A program made the translations under genes and the position numbers. The notes below the pieces were generated by a model. It did no database searches, was not told the origin of the DNA, and saw only the letters and a list, made by a program, of their open reading frames with translations. 64,000 bases of DNA from Hormiphora californensis (lineage: Eukaryota > Ctenophora > Tentaculata > Cydippida > Pleurobrachiidae): NCBI GenBank assembly GCA_020137815.1, contig CM035359.1:4312032-4376031 (forward strand). Direction: 5' to 3'. Below, piece after piece: positions 37,325-50,100 of the stretch. Positions within the stretch are counted from its first letter, which is position 1, and each line of letters opens with the position of its first letter.

Positions 37325-37735
37325 GCGGATAACTCGGATAAATGTCCGGATAACTCAGATAAATGTCCGGATAACTCGGATAAATGTCCGGATCACTCGG
37401 ATAAATCTCCGGATAACTCGGATAAATACCCAGATAACTCGGATAAATGTCCGGATAACTCGGATAAATGTCCGGATCACTCGGATAAATGTCCGGATAA
37501 CTCGGATAAATGTCTGGATAACTCGGATAAATGTCTGGATAACTCAGATAAATATCCGGATAACTCGGATAAATGTCCGGATAACTCGGATAAATGTCCG
37601 GATAACTCGGATGAATGTCTGGATAACTCGGATAAATGTCTGGATAACTCAGATAAATGTCCGGATAACTCGGATAAATATCCGGATAACTCGGATAAAT
37701 GTCCGGATAACTCGGATGAATGTCCGGATAACTAA
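37325..37735. repeat. 21-bp minisatellite, about 19 copies
   Basis: GGATAACTCGGATAAATGTCC repeated with variants. The 7-codon period opens frames on both strands (RITRINV and SYPDIYP), which are artefacts. Confidence 0.95.
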
Positions 37736-37925
37736 CGGAGACTTGTGACACTTGTTGAAACCCCATATATGGATCTTTTCCCTCCCCCTGGATCTTTTCA
37801 AGCAACAATCTCTATACGAGGAGTAACCCGGATGTCAGAAATGCTATATGTTCACACATTATTTCACAATCACACCACCGATCACGCCGCATGAAGAAGT
37901 GTTACTGCTGACAAGACAGATTGTC

Positions 37926-38406
37926 TTTCTAAGACTCTGTTGGGGTGGTTTAGCGAATTTAACAGGTAGATCAGGTACGGAATGGTAGTGAGATGATGCC
38001 AAGCTTACTAGATCACTGATCCACTTTTAACTGGGTAACGAAATCCATACCAATATATTTTCTTTGCAATAAATACTGTACCAGAGCAATAGAGCATTGT
38101 GATCCTGACGGTCAAATACCTGAATAAATAGCTCTTGCCTCTTACAAACAGAGTCGTCTGTGGATTAGACAGCTGCCTTTAAGATTGCAGTTGTACCTTA
38201 TCTAATTTTCACCAAACAGGGGTCATGAATCATGAACGAATGGTGAACGAATGGTGAGAGAAAGAGAAAGAAGAAATGATAAGTTATAAAAGACATGCGC
38301 TTCATAAAATTCTCTACATTTTACGTCAATGTTTGCGTCCAGATTATCTCCAGAAGAAGAGAGAGGTGAGGGGGAATAAAGAAATCTGAGATAGAAGCTT
38401 AGAGAG

Positions 38407-38438
<32 letters not shown>

Positions 38439-39878
38439 CGGAGAGTGAAGTAGGAAATATGAGCTTACTAGGTCATGCTTATTAAATCAGTTTTTCACCT
38501 TATTGAATCAGAGCTCCGTCTGTTATCAGATTTTCTTCCCTGCTCTTATCATGTTTCACGGAGCTGCTTTTTTTCAGCACACCTTTCCATGTGTTTCTAC
38601 TAGCTGATTGGTTACTTTTTTGAGTCGCTTGACACTGTCCGTGCTATGAACAATTCAACACTTTTTAGCATTGTCAATTATATTTGAGCAGGAAGCAATT
38701 AGTTGTACTTTTGCTTGGTAACGAAATAACCCCTCCCTTGCCGGCGCACGAAGGTCGCGAGGTTATTTCGTAACCAATGCTTTTGCTCAAGTGTTAGTGC
38801 AATCAGTGGCAAATACTAAAGTTTTGAAATAAAATGTTTAAACAATACTTATTTGCTTATTTACTTATACAATTATGTTATTTTGCCGGTTTTTAACTAA
38901 CAGATTATACTGATTACTGACCCTTCTACGCCCCTTATAGTCTGTAAGGCTACACGTTGGCGCAATTGAGTCAGTAGACTTTTTGGAAGTAAGTTATTCA
39001 TTCCAAATATTGAAATAACTGATGATTTGGAATCCATTCCAAATCATCAGTTATTTCAACCTTTACCAACTTTTACACATTGAAGTTATTCTCAAATTCC
39101 TTACCTTTCCACACTCCTTACCTCTCCAGTCTCCATGCTCCTTAACTCTCCACACTCCTTATAAGGAGTGTGGTAAGGTGGCAAGGCCTTACCTTTCCAC
39201 ACTCCTTACCTTTCCACACTCCTTACTTTTCCACACTTACTTCTCCACATTCCTTACTTTTCCACACTCCTTACTTCTCCACATTCCTTACTTTTCCACA
39301 CTCCTTACTTCTCCACATTCCTTACTTTTCCACACTCCTTACTTCTCCACATTCCTTACTTTTCCACACTCCTTACCTTTCCATACTCCTTACCTTTCAA
39401 CACTCCTTACCTTTCCACGCTCCTTACTTTTCCACGCTCCTTACTTTTCCACATTCCTTACCTCTCCACATTTCAGATTCCGATTGATGACCACCAAGGA
39501 GTAATTCTCAAGCTCGAACAAGAACTACCTTGGGATACAGGTCCAGGTGGATAGCACCCCCTGAAAACTAAATTGAAAGGTAATTCACATTTCCCACGTA
39601 ACAGTCTCCTAGTTTCCACAGTACATACTAAAATTCCTTACTATCTACTGAAATCCACTTCTCCACACTCCCCAGTCCCTACTTTCCACACTTCTTACTT
39701 TTCCACACTCCAGACTTTTCCACATTCCTTAAATTTTTCTGCACTGCTCACCTTTTCATACCCTTCACTGTCCACTGATCCAAAATCTTCAATAATTTTA
39801 TCGGAAAGAATTTTCCCGTAACTTTTCCATCCTCTTATAACTCTCTATCTTCCTATCCCTACCTTGCAGATATTATAA
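37926..39878. other. Intergenic DNA with CT-rich repeats
   Basis: A GA tract lies at about 38409-38439. A 63-bp TTGGTAAC MITE lies at 38715-38777 (separate entry). At about 39105-39475 a roughly 16-bp CTTACTTTTCCACACTC-type repeat fills 370 bp, with looser copies to 39740. The sequence TACCTTGCAG just before 39870 looks like a 3' splice site, so a non-coding first exon of the next gene may lie here; I could not locate it. Confidence 0.5.
38715..38777. mobile_element. 63-bp MITE, TTGGTAACGAAAT ends
   Basis: TTGGTAACGAAATAACC ... GGTTATTTCGTTACCAA, flanked by TACTTTTGC and TGCTTTTGC, a 9-bp duplication with one mismatch. Its interior CCCCTCCCTTGCCGGCGC is shared with the copy inside the GPCR gene. 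Confidence 0.85.
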
Positions 39879-42800
39879 ATGGACACCTCACTGATTTGTG
39901 CACAATTGAACACGGACATGGCAGGATCAGCGGCAGCGGCAGAACAAAATAATACAGTATTCCTTCTCTCTACAGCCATTTACCACGATATTGCAAAGGT
40001 AATTTTACTAGCGATTAGGAAAGCTTATACCATGGTACTAGTATACAGAACTGTTAACTGTGATTTCCTCATACTTAGATTCAAGATCAACTAGGTTCAG
40101 GAGCCAAGCTTCTCTTTGAGCCGGCGGGAATTTGTGGAAACGAATTCTTTTGTTTCCTCGCGGGATTAAACGTCGGAATAATTGCTTCCAACCAGGTATA
40201 ACAGTGAGTCAGGTAAATGTAAGGAGTGTGGAAATTCATACAATAAGGATAGCCATCGAATTATTATCGTGGAATTGTTGATTTACGTCGGATATTTTGA
40301 AGTTGTCACCCCTTCAAAAATTCCATAATAGATATCTTACAGGAAGTTTTGGACGCAGCAGAAAAATCACACACGAACTTCGATTCGATCCTTTTGGGCG
40401 AGAATGTAATCGACAACTCTCTCTACAAGTAAGAAATGCATTCAGTTGAAACTATATCATTGTTCACCTAGTCACGGTCCTATTATAATAGTAATACTAG
40501 CCAGGATCCTATATGCTATAGTAGTAGAGACGCGATCATTGCTTCTACCTATACCCATCTCCCACTTCTATAACTTTTTTATACTGAACTGCAATTTTTC
40601 CAGGGCAGCAAGTGTGCACGGATGTAAATCCTACACTGCCACAAGTGTATCAGACATGACCAAGATCACGACACTAGTCGGACACGACTGCCAGTAAGTT
40701 ATACACGTTCCTTGGTGACATTGACACCGTGCGCGACCAAGATTGAGCTCACACACAGGTGTCTGCTCCGCCTCAAAAAGGGTCGTTTCTTTCAAGGGAT
40801 GTTGCACGCGATCCACTGGACCGATTTGCATCCGGTTTGTCGCAAAAGACTACAAATGATCCTAATATACTGGAAAATACCCGAGAAGTTTGTCTGTGAA
40901 CAGGAAGTGGGTCAAAATTGACACTGAAGTCAAACCTATAATCTGGCTTCCGAGAGTTTCTGCACTACGCCCATGCGATTTAGAAGATATTGGGAGATAT
41001 TTTGATGCAATTAGCATCAGCTATTAATGCCGGGTATTTTCCAGTACTCACAAGAGTTCAACCTATCTTCTGATACCCTCAGATTCATTCTACACCGTCT
41101 GGGAGTGGTGCAAAAAGGCTCGGAAGCCAGATTATAGATTTGACTTCAGTGTCAATTTTGACCCACTTCCTGTTGACAGACAAACTTCTCGGGTATTTTC
41201 CAGTAAACTAGGACCAATTTGTAGTCTTTTGCAACAAACCGGATGCAAATCGGTCCAGTGGATCACGTGCAATTTGGCTTGAAAGACTCGACCCTTTTTT
41301 AGGGGGCGGAGCGGACACCTATGTGCGACCTCGATCTCGCACGCACTAGGTGTCAATGTCACCAAACACGTTCCAAAGTTAAGCATTCTGATTATCATCG
41401 ATTAGCTGTTGATCCATCATGGCATTTAGCCCCCCCCCCCCTCATCCTGCCCCCTCCCGTCCTGCAGGTTTGTATTGACAGCTCCCACGCTCCCTGAACT
41501 GGATACCATGCTCTCCCAGTGTGTTCTCCCCCCAACTATATCTGTGGATCTCCACAATACTGATCTAGAGGCACTCAGCAGGCTGATGATGAAGTGGAAT
41601 GTAGGAAACATCCACGTGGGAAGTATCACTAGTGAGTAGTTAATAATTAACTTATTATTAGTTATTTAATAAATTATCTAATCAAAACAGAGGTCCTGAT
41701 CGGTGTTAGGATAATAGGCAGATGTTTTGGCCCATGGTATCACACTATCACTGATAACAAATAAAAACAAGGAAGTTTTAGTTCAACAGTTTACACATGT
41801 TTCAATACAAAATTGTATTTCATCAGAACTGAATCACACTTGTCCCGTTCCAGGTAAAGAAAAGATAGAACAAATTTATAATGTCATGTTATACAACATC
41901 TCGCAAAATATATAGAAATAGGTTATACTAATAACGTGATTTATAAAAGGAATAAAGGTACTAGATTCATATCTATTAGATCAGGATAGAATGGTAGAGA
42001 CCCTCGGTAGCCTCGAATTTGAATGAGTACTGATTTGAGGATGCAAAATGATAATCGTAATCTAATGTATCTAATGGCGTCATTATAGCTTTGTTTCGAC
42101 TTAACCGAGTACAAGCCAGCCAGACGCTTGTAGAACCGCTCTGCTTCTGGTCCGAATGTTCCGATTGTTGAGAACACAAGTGGGGTGAAGGTAGCTCGTT
42201 CCACATTTAGGATTCTCTGCCCATAGGCCCTTTTCTTCTGACCTTCATGGATCTCCGCAGTTTTCTCGATGGTGTTAATTTGATTTGTTGGTGCCAACGA
42301 GTTAACCGTTCCAGGTTTCTTGCTTGCTCCTTCATAAAGCCATCCAATTAGAGATTGTATTTCTTGTGATGTCTGCAACTACCCATGATCTCGCTTCTCC
42401 GGTTTAGGAGTTGGTGGTTCCTGGACTCTATCAAAATCTCCATCTTTTCGGCAGTGCACAGGTCACAGAACCGATCCCCAATTCTGTACGGTCTTCCCTT
42501 TTTCCTCACTTTCCAAGTGATCCCGAATGTGATCCCCCTGTCCTTCAACTCCCACACCTTTTCAGACAGCCTTGTAGATGTTCTTTTTTCGGAGTTGTTG
42601 AATGTGTGCTTGTGCTGGCTGAATCGGGTTTTAAATGAGTTCCCTGTTAACCCGATGTAGAGAAATTTCTGGTTGCAGCTGGTCTTCAGTTGAGCTTCGT
42701 ATACCAATGATTCGGTGAGGCACTTTCCATCCAATGGACAACTTCCCTTGTCCTTACAGTTGCATAATTTATCAGGCACATCCGTTGGTTTCGGGCCCCC

Positions 42801-44591
42801 ATGTGCGAGTTTTTTGTTGTGGGCCTTTATCCTCGATTCCATGTTTTTCATGCAACTGTATGATACCTTGAGAGTGTTTTTGTTGAAGATCTGGCTGTAA
42901 ATGTGTCCTGCTGGAAAGTATCTTGCCACTAAACCAAGAAACTTTCGTCCCAGGTCCGTTTCAACATCCACAGAAAATGGTGGGTTAAACCATATTACCC
43001 TTCGCCGTCCTTTCCTTTTCTTTTTCCCTTTTCTCGCCACGTCTTTATATTCCGTTGAGAAGCCCTTGTAACCACTCTGCTCCAAAGCTCCTTGGTAGTG
43101 ATATCGTGCCGCTTGGAAAGCACTTGGACTGGATGACAATCGTCTTATGCGATCCATTACCATGTCAGGGATGTTCTTCATATATATATATATATATATA
43201 TATCACTGATAACTAAATTACAGGTGTGAACGAAGTTGGAGATTTAGCATCTCTTCTCAGCCTGCTACCAACACCTCTAAATCCTGTGGTGACTCTATCA
43301 CCTTCCTTCCTTGATCACTCAATGTTTGTGGCCACCCGGGTCCTGGATAAGATCACCAAGGTATGTAGCAAGTAGCAACCCCCCTCGCAGATATTGTTCT
43401 CAGACAGTGTTTACTAAAATGGTAGTACCTATAGAGGGCGCCAAAACCCGATAGTGCTCGATCAATGATTGAGAGCTGGTTCAAACAAAGGGAAACAAGA
43501 AATTTTGTCAAACAAATGTTTCACCCGTAAGGGATCTTCAGTGACAGTAATAAACTACTAAATGGTAGTAAATATTGTCTGGTCAAAGCTCTGTTAAACC
43601 ATATATTATGCGTGAGAACACCCAGAGTATTACCCTGATTCAGTTTCATAGTGCATAATATGGTTTTTGTAGATCATATACCAACTGATTCTCTATATAA
43701 AACCGGTAAGAATACATCCCCTACAATTCTCCAACTAGTCACCCTTCTCCCCTCAACTAGTCACCGTTCTCCCCTCGGCCTCAACTAGTCACCCTTCTCC
43801 ACTCAACTCTCCCCTTAGGATAATGGTGAGGTAGACGTGTATGTTGACATGTCGGTGTTTGATGAACTGATTTGCTACATGGATGACATTGACAACATAT
43901 CCATCCTCAATGGGAACAAGGAGGAGGGAGCTGATCAACCTGCCACAATTCTCGGTGAGCATGTTAACCCCCCCCCTCCCCCCGGCCGGAGATGACTGAA
44001 AATCCATAAATTACAATCCATGCTTCTCCATAGAAAACAACCCATATACTATCGTATCCCCGGTATAAATACATATCTACTGTATAATTTTCATCACACG
44101 TGCAGGTAACAGCTATGATGAGAGCGATGTGATAGCAGTCGAGCAGCCCGCGTCCCACCTCTCCACGGGAGATTGGATCTTCCTCTCTAACATCTCCCTG
44201 GTCTGTCTGGAGGGAGGCTGTGATGTTCTCTTACTGGACAAGGATAACAGGTATAATGAAACTACGTACCAGGAACCGACCGATCAACAACCAATCAGAA
44301 CTCGTTATTTAGGTCACGTGACTGGTTATCAGGCAATCAGGGACCAGTATTTCCTGATTCGGTCGGTTCCTGCATTTGACCCATGTTTCTTTCTTTTTCT
44401 AAGATGAGAAACTATATAGGAGGGTTCGGCAGATCAGTTCGATTCGATTAGTACGTTTCATCGAATTTATGATTCTAAATTTTGTTTTCAGGGTGGTGTC
44501 TCGTGAGATATACGATCAGGAGGCAGAAAACTCTGCCATTCAACAAATTCCTACCACTAGGATGAGAAACAACAGCATCATGGTCAACTAA
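39879..44591 (+). CDS. Unrecognised nine-exon 364-residue protein
   Basis: Exons: 39879-39998, 40079-40195, 40343-40428, 40604-40693, 41468-41631, 43224-43360, 43819-43954, 44106-44250, 44492-44591. Every junction has GT-AG ends and matching phase, giving 365 codons with stop, so the model is strong even though I do not recognise the family. The protein starts MDTSLICAQLNTDMAGSA and has no signal peptide. One hydrophobic stretch reads LLFEPAGICGNEFFCFLAGL. Later segments include LPELDTMLSQCVLPPTISVD, TGDWIFLSNISLVCLEGG and a C-terminus NNSIMVN. It is probably a soluble cytoplasmic protein. Introns are short except 4 and 5, each enlarged by a mobile element. It converges on the Ig-receptor gene, whose stop is about 870 bp away. 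Confidence 0.8.
40712..41365. mobile_element. 654-bp palindromic element with 9-bp TSD in intron 4
   Basis: Inverted arms of about 250 bp start TTGGTGACATTGACACC and end GGTGTCAATGTCACCAA. The exact duplication ACACGTTCC flanks it at 40703-40711 and 41366-41374. Its ends match the 54-bp MITEs at 3.06 and 53.3 kb, so it may be a fuller member of that family. No transposase frame is present. Confidence 0.85.
41759..43200 (-). mobile_element. 5'-truncated Penelope-like retroelement
   Basis: A 1.44-kb insertion in intron 5, flanked by the exact 13-bp repeat TATCACTGATAAC (41746-41758 and 43201-43213). The upstream end abuts an AT dinucleotide tract. The coding part (42382-43181) holds the end of a Penelope reverse transcriptase (RRRVIWFNPPFSVDVETDLG, then a SYSCMKNM motif) and a GIY-YIG-type endonuclease with FLYIGLTGNSFKTRFSQHKH. 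The RT catalytic core is missing, so this copy cannot move by itself. Confidence 0.85.
41941..42378 (-). pseudogene. Second Penelope-associated frame, conserved C-terminal block
   Basis: Downstream of the endonuclease frame, a different reading frame encodes FGPEAERFYKRLAGLYSVKS and IRYIRLRLSFCILKSVLIQI followed by RGYRG. A shorter relative lies inside the 4.0-5.35 kb element. I have seen this type of block in retroelement-derived proteins of invertebrates, but its function is unknown to me. It may be a second ORF of the element or unrelated sequence carried with it. Confidence 0.5.
44270..44371 (+). mobile_element. CAGGAACCGACCG MITE in intron 8
   Basis: A full-length copy with both inverted ends, just 3' of the exon 8 donor (44251) of the 364-residue gene. 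No target duplication is visible. Confidence 0.8.
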
Positions 44592-45461
44592 AATCCAATA
44601 TTCAGTTAAAATCCTGGTTTTCTTTGTTGAGTAAGGAGTGTCCACTCAGTCCAGTGTCCACCCATTACTCAACAAGGTTTTCTCGGTTAAAGGGTATAGA
44701 GAAAGGGTTGAGGACCTTTCTACCCTTTCTCTTTACCCTACTAGAAGGCTACTAGAAGCTATATAGTGTCTGTAATGGGGTAAATGATAAAAGTGGGTAA
44801 ATTTGGGAACTATATATATGTTTGTCTGCATGTTTGTCTGTTTTTAATCAGTAAGACTTTGACAAAAATACTCGTTTTGTGGTCAGCAGTTGTATTCTTG
44901 AAGATGCTGGAAGATTTTCTTTTGATCAGATCGTATAAAGAGTGGGGTGTCTAAAACCGAATTCATATAGAGTGTATAGTTATGATGATGACGTTGTGTA
45001 CCTTTTTAAAGATACTGTGACTGATGTTAGCTACGCTCGTTTTAGTTTGGTGGAACGCGTTCAAAGTACAATGTGATAATTAGCTTGATCTGGACTCTTT
45101 TTTAAACCTTTTAATGACAAACAGGTTGATTGACGAATATATTTTATTATAAAAATCTGATTCCATAAAAAACTTTTAGTTTTATTTACAAAAAACTGTT
45201 CTTAGCTCTTCGCATATCATCATCTCTCTTTGCCAAATGTGTGTAATACAGAACATTTATCATTTTATTTCACTCCCAGTTCCCACTAGATTCTAGAGAT
45301 CAGGGTCGATTAAATGTTATGGAAGAATCCTCACTGTGCCCTAATTGTGTTCTCTCTTAAGTTACTCAACAAGTTCTCTCTTCTCATAGCTTTTCAGTAA
45401 ATCCGCCACACCACTTTAGGGATCCGAATGGTTGAGAAAGGCCGGGCTCAACAAGATATAG
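44592..45461. other. Convergent intergenic region (3' UTRs)
   Basis: It lies between the stop codons of two converging genes and should hold both 3' UTRs and terminators. I see no canonical AATAAA on the plus strand, and no further coding. Confidence 0.5.
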
Positions 45462-45762
45462 TTAGGAGTTGGAGGGTGCAACTTTAGACTTCTTCACTCG
45501 GGCTGGCACCTAGAACAGTTTTATGTTAAAAACTATAAAATTCCATCCAAATGTAAGCTACATTGGACAATGGACATGCTGAATTTCGAAGCTGTATGTA
45601 TCTCTTTTTGCTTACGATCTTTGTGTTTGAATTGTAACTGCTGGAATCACTGTCACTTTCCTCTGTTGAAATGATGCTATCTTTTGCTACAAAGAGAAAC
45701 AAAATAAGATACTTAAACGGTGACAATAGGTGTGATCTGTGAAGAGCATATGTTCCGTTGGC

Positions 45763-45846
<84 letters not shown>

Positions 45847-47100
45847 AGGCCAATGCTCTGACCACAGTTCTCGCGCGAGAATGGGTCAGGCCAATGCTCT
45901 GACAGTGTGTGTGTGAAAGGTTACACAGGAGAGCAGTAAATCTAAAAAGAAAAAAGAATTTGACGAAGAATTGTTGAAAATTGGGCATAGAACTGCTGCA
46001 CTGATCAATAAGGCACCAGTTTCACTAGGCTAACATATAATTAACCTATGTTGGTATTGGAATTAGGTCTAGGGCTGATGTTGACTAGAAATGTCGCAGG
46101 GATTGGGGCCTCTTGAATGGCGGCTGGTAAGTCTACACCCTCAGTGTCTGAACTGTGCTCACGATGTCTTATTTCCTCATTCCCTACTGCAGAGTTTTTA
46201 ATATTGAAAGTTATTTATAGTTTTTAAAACCTGTACCCTCGCAATAGACGTGGTTTCGGGTAAAAAGAGGAATCCATATAGGTTGTTAGCATCAACATAA
46301 CTGACTTTTGTTTTAACAACTTTTCTTAGTTAGCTATGTTGATGCTAACAACCTATATGGATTCTCATTATTTTTCAAATTTTGATATTTTGCTGCTCTG
46401 CTGTGTTACCTTTTGATAAAATTGGAGCTGATGATGCTGGTGAAGCAGTTAACGAATTGTGAACAACCCTGAAAGATACAGAAAGAGTTTTGGTTACTAT
46501 GACAACACATACCGCTGTCAAGGGGACCACGAATGATGGGAGGTAGATTCCTTGATTTCGTGTTCACTTCCGTTAGAGCGGGGTTCTCCCTCAGGTATAC
46601 CGACTGTTTGGGGATCTCACCAAGGCCGGGTTTCGGATTAAACCCAACGGGTGAGGCACTGCTTCGGGACATTCTGATTCTAAAATGGACCAGTAACATA
46701 TTTTTGAGTAAGTGAGAGGGGGGGGGGAGTAACATATTGGTTATTGAATCATTGAATTGAGTTTGAAAACAATGCTTGTTGTTAACATATCAAACATGCC
46801 AAGATCTTTGTTCGTGCGTATAATTACGATCACACATTTATACACACATCAGATGCTGCAGTATCTTATTAGTCGTGATCGCTGATACAAAATTAAAAGG
46901 GCTTTGAACGAATCGAACTATAACATTCACCAAATTCAATTCACAGTTCATACACACATGGCTGACCAAAAAATGTGCATGCACAACACAAATTCCACCC
47001 TATTTTGACCCCATTTTGACACAACCATGCATACGTTTAGTGCACAACACGAACTTCTCTTACCGTTTCTCAATTTCTTGCTCACTCGGAGTTGGAGCGG
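45462..47100 (-). CDS. Ig receptor: long-isoform tail exons
   Basis: Exons 47064-47100, 46513-46679, 46410-46496, 46046-46186, 45616-45686 and 45462-45509 encode an intracellular tail with PTPSEQEIEKR, LGEIPKQSVYLRENPALTEV, SSDTEGVDLPAAIQEAPIPA, STEESDSDSSSYNSNTK and VPARVKKSKVAPSNS. The acidic-serine stretch looks like casein-kinase-type substrate. Joining to the transmembrane exon is in phase (A+CC, Thr). The 46513/46496 junction is odd: the obvious 44-nt intron (46469-46512) breaks the frame, while a 16-nt GT...AG segment (46497-46512) keeps it. A separate gene is the alternative. Confidence 0.6.
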
Positions 47101-50100
47101 CTAAAAGGGAGAGGGCCGTGAATAAGTAAATAATTGTTTACATCACATCAGTCTTTACACCCTGGAATTGTTTACACCGGTACACCCTGATCCCTATAAA
47201 TTGGTCCAAACAGAGCAATTGTGCAGATTCAGCCCAACTGTGCGATTGTTAGTTTTATCAAACAACTGTCGAAGAATCACCATGGTGACTATCACCACAC
47301 ACACAACTGTCAGAATCACCATGGTGACATCACCATGACACACAACTGTCAGAATCACCATGGTGACATCACCATGACACACAACTGTCAGAAGTATCAC
47401 CATGGTAACTATCACCAATACACTCTCAGAAGAAGACATTCTGATCTTTGGAGCACAGTTCAGCATTTCTCGGTCTATAGACGCCACACCATCCTGGCTG
47501 AGACCCAGGAGGTCCCACCAGACTCTCCGGTTCCCCAGAATCCTGCTCGAAACTCAGCCTGAAACTAAACCTCTTCTCCAGTAGGTCGGCTGGTGGGGGC
47601 GTGGTCTGGGTTGCCATGTTCCTCCGTTTTGGTGGCGGTATTGGGACACACTGGGTACTAGTACTGGTGACTCCACTAACGCTCCGTATCAGGGTGGGTC
47701 GTGTGGTGGTGGGTCGCATTGACCGGGGTAGAGTCCTCTGGATGCGGGATAGCAGGGTGCGGGGTGGAGGGGAGATGTACGCGATGTTATCATGCCACCC
47801 CTGATCATCACCAGCTGATCCTGAACCACCACCTGTAACTCGTGGGAGGCAGCTTAGAATACACATTTAGTTTGTTATGTTCTAACCCTCGAAACAAAGT
47901 CTAGCTAGGCAACGTTTAGTTTTTCATTACATTACATTACATAAAAGTTGTACATGTTCAAAATGGAGCTATAAATGTGATAAAGTCGGACCCCGATTTA
48001 CCGGACACCCCGATTTATTAGGTAAAATTATCCTTTCCCCAAGATAACAACGAATCAACAAACTAACTAACTAACTAACAAAATAACAAACAAACAAACA
48101 AACAAGATAACTTACTCAGGGGTGGGACGTATTCTTTTTTCTGTTTTTGTCGGAACAAAATGTAAAGAAGAATGAGGATGGATAGGACGAGGAAAAGACC
48201 GCAAATACCACCAGCACTTCCAACTAGAAGCGTCGTGTTTACACCTAATTTGATGGAAATTAGGTGATAATTAAGTGGTAATTAGCTGTTAATGAGACGA
48301 TAATTAGCTGTTAATTAGATGATTATCTGGGTATTAAACACATCATGCACAGTGTGCTATTTACTGACTTGAGTTTGTAGTGGAAACAACTTGATAGGAA
48401 TCTCCATTTCCCTGATCCACAGGTCCCGGATCAACTATCATCTCTGCTGCACAGACACAGTTACACAAACTGGTTACCATGGTTACCATGGTTAGTAACC
48501 ATGGTTAACCATTATATAATAGGTTACAATACGAGAATTGAGGCTTCGCATAAAACAGGACAAAACTGATCATGATTGTTCATTTGAATATACCTATAGA
48601 AATGGTTGCATTTGCATAAGCGTCCTCTCCCACTCCGTTGGATGCCATGACTATGTAAAGTCCCTGGTCAGAACTCTGGGCCTAGGAAAAACAGGATAGA
48701 ATTAACATAGATAATACTGTTTGGAATGATTTTGTGAAATTTCGGTATCAGTAAACCCAAATGTCGGTATCAGTAAACCCAAATAAAAAGGATATATAAT
48801 TCCCTTTTTACAATTAGTTTTACCTCATCGATAATTAGTATGGCTGATTGTGCAGTGTACCGTCCACCTGTCACTATTGGTACCCTGTCCTCTCCCTAAA
48901 AATGTTAGAAAGATTGAAAATGTTTGAAAATATGCACCAAATCAAACTGTTACAGTAAATTTCTTTTGATTCTTTTTCAATACTATTATTAAGTAAATAA
49001 ATACCTTGTACCAAGTGACATTAGGTGTAGGATACCCATAAACGACTGCTTCAACTGTTATCTGTGAGTTCAGTTGAATACTAATATCTGACAGCGTAAT
49101 ACTGGGTGCTATCTCATGACCTGAAGAGATATAACCGCATTGTTACCATGGTTACCGCACGGTTACCATGGTTACCGCATTGTTACAATATCACGCAGCA
49201 AGAGAGCTGTCACCACGGCCTGGTGCATGATGTGTTCATTTTCATAAACATATAGATCTCAAAAAACAATTTCGTTTTTCATTTCCCATATGCATGCATA
49301 TGCAGAGGTTTTAGGATATTTTACTTCCCTTTGATCATATTCAACTGATAATAACCTAGCTGTTTTGTTTCTCAGTCCTCCCTGCGCCAACAATGTATCG
49401 ATAAAAAGCTTAATTATTGTTATTACTTAATTCGTTAACTTATAAGCTAGTATTTCACAGATAAAAATTGAAACTTTACAATCACAGAATGAATCTGATT
49501 CGGTGGTTTTCGATCATTTTCTTTGCCATGGCAACCCTTTTTGGACTATCCGGAAACACTCTTATAATCTACTCCTCTGTCCGATACAATTCTATCGACT
49601 TGGACGAAGTCTCCGTAATGTTTGTCCGGAACCTAGCGGTAGCAGATTTGATCTACACAGCCCTCGGTGTCCTACCCCGGTTTATCTCATCAGTTATCGA
49701 TGGAAACCCCTTTGGCATTAGTTGGTGTGAGGTGATCTACTGGGCCAAACATATTTGTGGGATGGTGAGTCTGTGGACGATCACATTCATTACCGTCCAC
49801 AAGATGGTGCAAGGTGCTAATGCCCTTCAGGGATATGATCTCATCATCCTTGGCATCTGGGTTCTTGGGCGCCTTGTGGTCCTCCTCTATTCTCATTATG
49901 GCTAGCATCGCCGTAGCTGGCCACCCCGTGTTTAGCTTTGATCCGGTTGACGCAGAATGTCGGCATAGCTGGACCAAGATAAGGAAAACTTCAAGAAAAA
50001 ATGTCGAGATAGCAGAGTTGTGTATTGAGGTGTTTGGGGTGTTGGTTCCCTTGGTTACTACGTTGGTTTGCAACTCACTGCTCCTCAGTGTTGCCCTTCG

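Noticed and set aside
37110-37808. SYPDIYP and RITRINV repeat proteins
   Set aside because: They are a non-coding 21-bp minisatellite with a 7-codon period; no signal, splice context or flanking coding sequence.
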